Shown in pieces: positions 60,859 to 64,000 of a DNA stretch of 64,000 nucleotides (its first letter is position 1; the number at the start of each line of letters is the position of its first letter). Under the pieces are notes generated by a model. The model did no database searches, had not been told where the DNA came from, and saw nothing but the letters and a program-made list of their open reading frames with translations. The stretch is from Jeotgalibacillus sp. S-D1. GTDB taxonomy: Bacteria; Bacillota; Bacilli; Bacillales; Jeotgalibacillaceae. The stretch is from positions 620,001 to 684,000 of the forward strand of contig NZ_SMZR01000002.1 in assembly GCF_004358665.1 (NCBI RefSeq), given 5' to 3'. A program made the position numbers and the translations under genes.

Positions 60859-61665
60859 CTTGGAGCCTAACTCTTTTACTTTTTTTGTACAGCTCTCCAT
60901 GGCGTTTAGGATGCTTCCGCGAAACTGTTCTTTTTCAAGAGTTGAAACAGCTTCGATCGTTGCACCGCCTGGTGAGCACACTTGATCCTTCAGCACGCCC
61001 GGGTGAAGCTCTGTATCGAGCACCATTTTAGCAGCACCCAGGACAGCCTGCGCCGCCAGACGGTAGGCCTGATCGCGTTTAAGTCCCTGCTTGACGCCCC
61101 CATCTGCCATCGCTTCAATCATCATGTAAACATAGGCAGGTGATGATCCGCTGATGGATGGAATGGCGTCCATTAATTTTTCTGAAATGACTTCCACTTT
61201 TCCAAAGGAAGACAGAATGTCACAAATACCAGAAAGTTTTGTTTCACTAACCTGATCATTGGAGCAAACGGCTGTCATGCCCTCTCCCGCTAAAGAAGGC
61301 GTGTTTGGCATCGTGCGCACGACACTCATTGCCCTGCCAAACATCCGGCTGATATCAGCGGTGGTGATTCCCGCTGCGATCGTCACAATAATCGTATCGT
61401 CTGCTGTCTCGTCACGAATATCAGCGATCACTTCCGAATGCAGATCAGGTGTAATTCCTAAAAATAAGATCGTTGACTTTTTTGCCGCTTCCTTATTTGA
61501 TGAAGCGGTTTGCACGCCATATTGTTGGGCTGTTTTTTCTCTTGTTTCACTTGTCTTGGAGGTAATAATAATATCTGCAGGCTGAACGATCTCTGACCGT
61601 ACAATGCCGGCAATCATTGCCTGCGCCATTTTTCCGCTTCCTATAAAACCGATTGTTTGTGTCAT
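60856..61665 (-). CDS. proC: Pyrroline-5-carboxylate reductase
   Basis: 269 residues. NAD(P)-binding GFIGSGKMAQAMIAGIV at the start, and the C-terminal signature QVCSPGGATIEAVSTLEKEQ. SGSSPAYVYMMIEAMADGGV is the family active-site helix. It makes proline from pyrroline-5-carboxylate. Bacillus species have several paralogues (proG, proH, proI); which one this is cannot be told. The gene stands alone. Confidence 0.94.
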   Translation of the reverse strand: MTQTIGFIGSGKMAQAMIAGIVRSEIVQPADIIITSKTSETREKTAQQYGVQTASSNKEAAKKSTILFLGITPDLHSEVIADIRDETADDTIIVTIAAGITTADISRMFGRAMSVVRTMPNTPSLAGEGMTAVCSNDQVSETKLSGICDILSSFGKVEVISEKLMDAIPSISGSSPAYVYMMIEAMADGGVKQGLKRDQAYRLAAQAVLGAAKMVLDTELHPGVLKDQVCSPGGATIEAVSTLEKEQFRGSILNAMESCTKKVKELGSK

Positions 61666-61757
61666 GTTCTGCCCCCACTATTTTATTTATTACTAAAAAA
61701 TCGAATTGCATCTCAGTACTTTATTACAAGCTTGTAAAGATGATCAAAAGTAGTTGC

Positions 61758-61781
61758 GTATATAAGCATATGCCTATATAC
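61758..61781 (+). promoter_or_regulatory. Likely ArsR operator
   Basis: GTATATAAGCATATGCCTATATAC is read here as positions 61758-61781: arms GTATATA and TATATAC around a CATATG core, nearly perfect dyad symmetry. It is 44 bases ahead of the arsR TTG. Confidence 0.7.
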
Positions 61782-61824
61782 TGATAACTGAAATGAACAG
61801 ACTGCCTTTTGGAGGTGATTTGAA

Positions 61825-62172
61825 TTGATCGCAAAAGAAGCTCTTTCAATAGATAAAGCCGCCACTGCCCTGAAGCTTATGGGTGATAAAACCCGTTTAA
61901 CGATGCTTCGTATTTTAGCAGATCATGACTGCTGTGTCTGCGAATTTGTTGAGATTTTTAACATGAGCCAGCCTTCAATCAGCCAGCATGTCCGTAAAAT
62001 GAAGGACATTGGCATGATAAAAGAACAGCGGCGCGGGCAATGGATTGTCTATTCTCTTAATGAAGAATTTGAAGGCTATGAAATGGTTAAAAACGTCCTT
62101 CATCATCTTCCAGTGCAAGACCATCATTTAGAAGACCTTATTCAAAGAGGAAAACGAATTTCCTGTGAATAA
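61825..62172 (+). CDS. arsR: ArsR-family arsenic-responsive repressor
   Basis: 115 residues, winged helix-turn-helix (MSQPSISQHVRKMKDIGMI as recognition region). The arsenic-binding cysteines appear as D-C-C-V-C-E-F near residues 31-37, the alpha-3 type site. Start TTG, nine bases after GGAGG. First gene of arsRBC; As(III) binding should release the operator. Confidence 0.92.
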   Translation: MIAKEALSIDKAATALKLMGDKTRLTMLRILADHDCCVCEFVEIFNMSQPSISQHVRKMKDIGMIKEQRRGQWIVYSLNEEFEGYEMVKNVLHHLPVQDHHLEDLIQRGKRISCE

Positions 62173-62191
62173 GCATTAAGGAGTGTCGCAT

Positions 62192-63490
62192 GTGTTAGAG
62201 ATTAGTTTAGCAATTATCATATTTTTAGCCACGTTAACGCTGGTGATCTGGCAGCCAAAAGGCCTTGGAATCGGCTGGTCGGCCTGTGGAGGAGCTTTGA
62301 TTGCCCTATTGCTCGGCGTAGTAACGATGCAGGACGTGCTTGATGTAACGTCGATTGTTTGGAACGCCACATTAACATTTGTTGCGTTAATTATTATTTC
62401 CTTAATTTTAGATGAGATTGGATTTTTCGAATGGTCCGCCCTTCATATGGCTCGATTCGCAAAAGGAAGCGGCATTAAAATGTTTATTTATGTAACGCTG
62501 CTCGGCGCATTAGTGGCCGCATTTTTTGCCAATGATGGAGCGGCGCTTATTCTGACTCCGATCGTGCTCGCAATGGTCCGGAACCTTAATTTTAAAGAAG
62601 CGATGATTCTGCCGTTTATTATGGCAAGCGGATTTATTGCTGATACCGCCTCCCTCCCGCTTATTGTAAGCAACCTGGTTAACATTGTGTCCGCTGACGT
62701 ATTTGGCATCGGATTTGCGGAATACGCCAGCCGGATGATCATTCCAAACTTTTTCAGCATTGGTGCGAGTCTGCTTGTTCTCTGGCTGTTTTTCCGTAAG
62801 AGCATCCCGGAAAATTATGATATGAGCCAGCTGCGCAAGCCGCAGGAAGCACTAAAGGATGCGCGGATGTTCCGCTTATCCTGGGGAGTTCTGGCTGTCC
62901 TTTTAGCAGGGTACTTTGCAAGTGAATTTACTGGCGTTCCCGTATCGATTATTGCGGGGATCATCGCCATCGTATTTCTGCTGATCGCGAGAAAAAGCCC
63001 TGCCGTTCACACTACACAAGTAATCAAGGACGCACCGTGGGCCATCGTGTTTTTCTCCATTGGCATGTACGTTGTAGTGTACGGCCTTCGAAATGCAGGA
63101 CTGACAAGTGTACTGGCAGATGTTATCGAAATGGCTGCCGGGCAGGGATTATTTGCTGCTACGATCAGCATGGGCTTTATTGCCGCCATTTTGTCCTCTG
63201 TAATGAATAACATGCCGACTGTCATGATCGATGCGCTGGCCATTCAGGAAACCAACACCACAGGTATTATTCGGGAAGCTCTTATTTATGCCAATGTCAT
63301 CGGCTCTGATCTTGGCCCGAAAATTACACCAATCGGCTCATTAGCCACGCTTTTATGGCTTCATGTACTGAGCAAAAAAGGTTTTAACATTAGTTGGGGA
63401 TACTATTTTAAAGTCGGAATTATTCTCACCATCCCTACCCTGCTTGTCACACTAATCGGCCTGTATTTATGGCTGATCATTATTCTATAA
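62192..63490 (+). CDS. arsB: Arsenite efflux protein ArsB
   Basis: 432 residues, about 12 hydrophobic segments. It belongs to the ArsB (ion-transporter superfamily) type and not ACR3: [52 protein letters not shown] and [20 protein letters not shown] are all present. GTG 62192 was chosen eight bases after AAGGAG; a GTG three codons earlier overlaps the site. It exports As(OH)3 or Sb(OH)3 by proton antiport. It is 19 bases after arsR. Confidence 0.95.
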   Translation: MLEISLAIIIFLATLTLVIWQPKGLGIGWSACGGALIALLLGVVTMQDVLDVTSIVWNATLTFVALIIISLILDEIGFFEWSALHMARFAKGSGIKMFIYVTLLGALVAAFFANDGAALILTPIVLAMVRNLNFKEAMILPFIMASGFIADTASLPLIVSNLVNIVSADVFGIGFAEYASRMIIPNFFSIGASLLVLWLFFRKSIPENYDMSQLRKPQEALKDARMFRLSWGVLAVLLAGYFASEFTGVPVSIIAGIIAIVFLLIARKSPAVHTTQVIKDAPWAIVFFSIGMYVVVYGLRNAGLTSVLADVIEMAAGQGLFAATISMGFIAAILSSVMNNMPTVMIDALAIQETNTTGIIREALIYANVIGSDLGPKITPIGSLATLLWLHVLSKKGFNISWGYYFKVGIILTIPTLLVTLIGLYLWLIIIL

Positions 63491-63512
63491 ATAATAAAAG
63501 GAGCAATTAATT

Positions 63513-63932
63513 ATGTCTAAAAAAACACTTTATTTTCTATGTACCGGTAACTCATGCAGAAGCCAAATGGCTGAAGGATTCGGAAAAGAGTATCTCAGCG
63601 ATGAATGGAATGTGCTAAGTGCAGGACTTGAAGCACATGGCCTGAACCCAAATGCAGTGAAAGCAATGAATGAGGTTGGAATCGATATCTCGAACCAAAC
63701 CTCGGATACGATTGATCCGGATATCTTAAACAACGCTGATTTTGTTGTGACACTTTGCGGACATGCCGCAGACCACTGCCCGACTACTCCGCCTCATTTG
63801 AGACGTGAGCACTGGGGATTTGATGATCCGGCGAAAGCGGAAGGTACTCCAGAAGAAAAATGGAAAGTCTTCCAAACCGTCCGTGATCAGATTGGTGCAA
63901 GAATAAAGGAATTTGCTGAAACGGGAAAATAA
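63513..63932 (+). CDS. arsC: Arsenate reductase, thioredoxin-coupled
   Basis: 139 residues of the low-molecular-weight phosphatase fold. The P-loop CTGNSCRS holds Cys10 and Cys15. The redox pair is Cys82 and Cys89 in [12 protein letters not shown]. This is the thioredoxin-dependent ArsC of Gram-positive bacteria. It reduces arsenate to arsenite for ArsB to export. AAGGAG lies nine bases ahead of ATG. Confidence 0.96.
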   Translation: MSKKTLYFLCTGNSCRSQMAEGFGKEYLSDEWNVLSAGLEAHGLNPNAVKAMNEVGIDISNQTSDTIDPDILNNADFVVTLCGHAADHCPTTPPHLRREHWGFDDPAKAEGTPEEKWKVFQTVRDQIGARIKEFAETGK

Positions 63933-63951
63933 ATATAGCTTAAAACAAAAT

Positions 63952-63987
63952 AGCCAGCTCACAAGTTTTTTCGTGTGAACTGGCTTT
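63952..63987 (+). terminator. arsRBC terminator
   Basis: AGCCAGCTCACA pairs with TGTGAACTGGCT, followed by TTACTTATT. Confidence 0.78.
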
Positions 63988-64000
63988 ACTTATTGATCAG

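Overview
The window looks like chromosome from a spore-forming member of the Bacillaceae (low-GC Firmicutes). Strong Shine-Dalgarno sequences, TTG and GTG starts and many intrinsic terminators fit this. So do sporulation and germination genes (rsfA, cwlJ, gerQ, sda), a bacillithiol deacetylase, a SigB-type promoter, a TPP riboswitch, and a gene order closely resembling the B. subtilis ywhD-ywhC-ywhB / ywgA-ywfO / rsfA-lipL-pta-hemQ-cwlJ-gerQ-ywdK-ywdI-ung-thiD stretch. The genus cannot be fixed from the sequence alone. No rRNA, tRNA, CRISPR, prophage or transposase gene was seen.

Layout. 1-2.1 kb: end of an upstream gene, a 21-bp-period repeat array, ywhD, a site-2 protease and a tautomerase. 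2.1-6.3 kb: fructose PTS operon fruR-fruK-fruA with a promoter carrying a cre site and DeoR-type direct repeats, then a second, unrelated 21-bp-period repeat. 6.3-17.6 kb: the conserved core listed above. 17.6-18.2 kb: two tandem copies of the first repeat array. 18.3-26.5 kb: yojF-bshB2, fructokinase, a GntR/DUF1648 pair, a HAD phosphatase, sda (46 codons), a YjiH-like membrane protein and an orphan PAS histidine kinase. 26.7-29.2 kb: threonine catabolism (tdh, kbl). 29.6-45 kb: metabolic, transport and unknown genes (TPR protein, tandem P-loop protein, acyl-CoA dehydrogenase-like protein, YczE-type protein, SigB-type stress protein, DASS carrier, SDR, YbaK, MFS, topB, antiporter). 45-48.5 kb: a three-gene operon of circularly permuted ATP-grasp, alpha-E and transglutaminase-like proteins. 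49-51.2 kb: a second antiporter. 51.2-51.5 kb: another repeat array. 51.6-57.4 kb: VOC protein, MATE exporter, TPP riboswitch and ykoFEDC uptake system. 57.5-64 kb: ABC-F ATPase, FAD/Rieske oxidoreductase, proC and an arsRBC operon.

The most unusual content is intergenic. Four arrays at three loci each span exactly 186 bp and hold nine copies of a TATCGNNCA-like motif. The spacing is the same in all four: five units 21 bp apart, one 30-bp step, then four units 21 bp apart. Flanking sequence has largely diverged while motif and spacing are kept. Every step is a multiple of three, and in the frame TAT-CGN-(T/A)CN the variation falls mostly at third codon positions. This suggests a Tyr-Arg-Ser/Thr heptad-repeat peptide of 77-80 residues: two copies look intact and two broken. 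A protein-binding DNA array with two-helical-turn phasing is the main alternative. A separate six-unit 21-bp array at 6.1 kb alternates N-R-S-L and N-P-x-L heptads. A third class, about 220-bp GC-rich intergenic elements with TGGGACA/TGTCCCA ends, occurs three times and supplies terminators and one stop codon.
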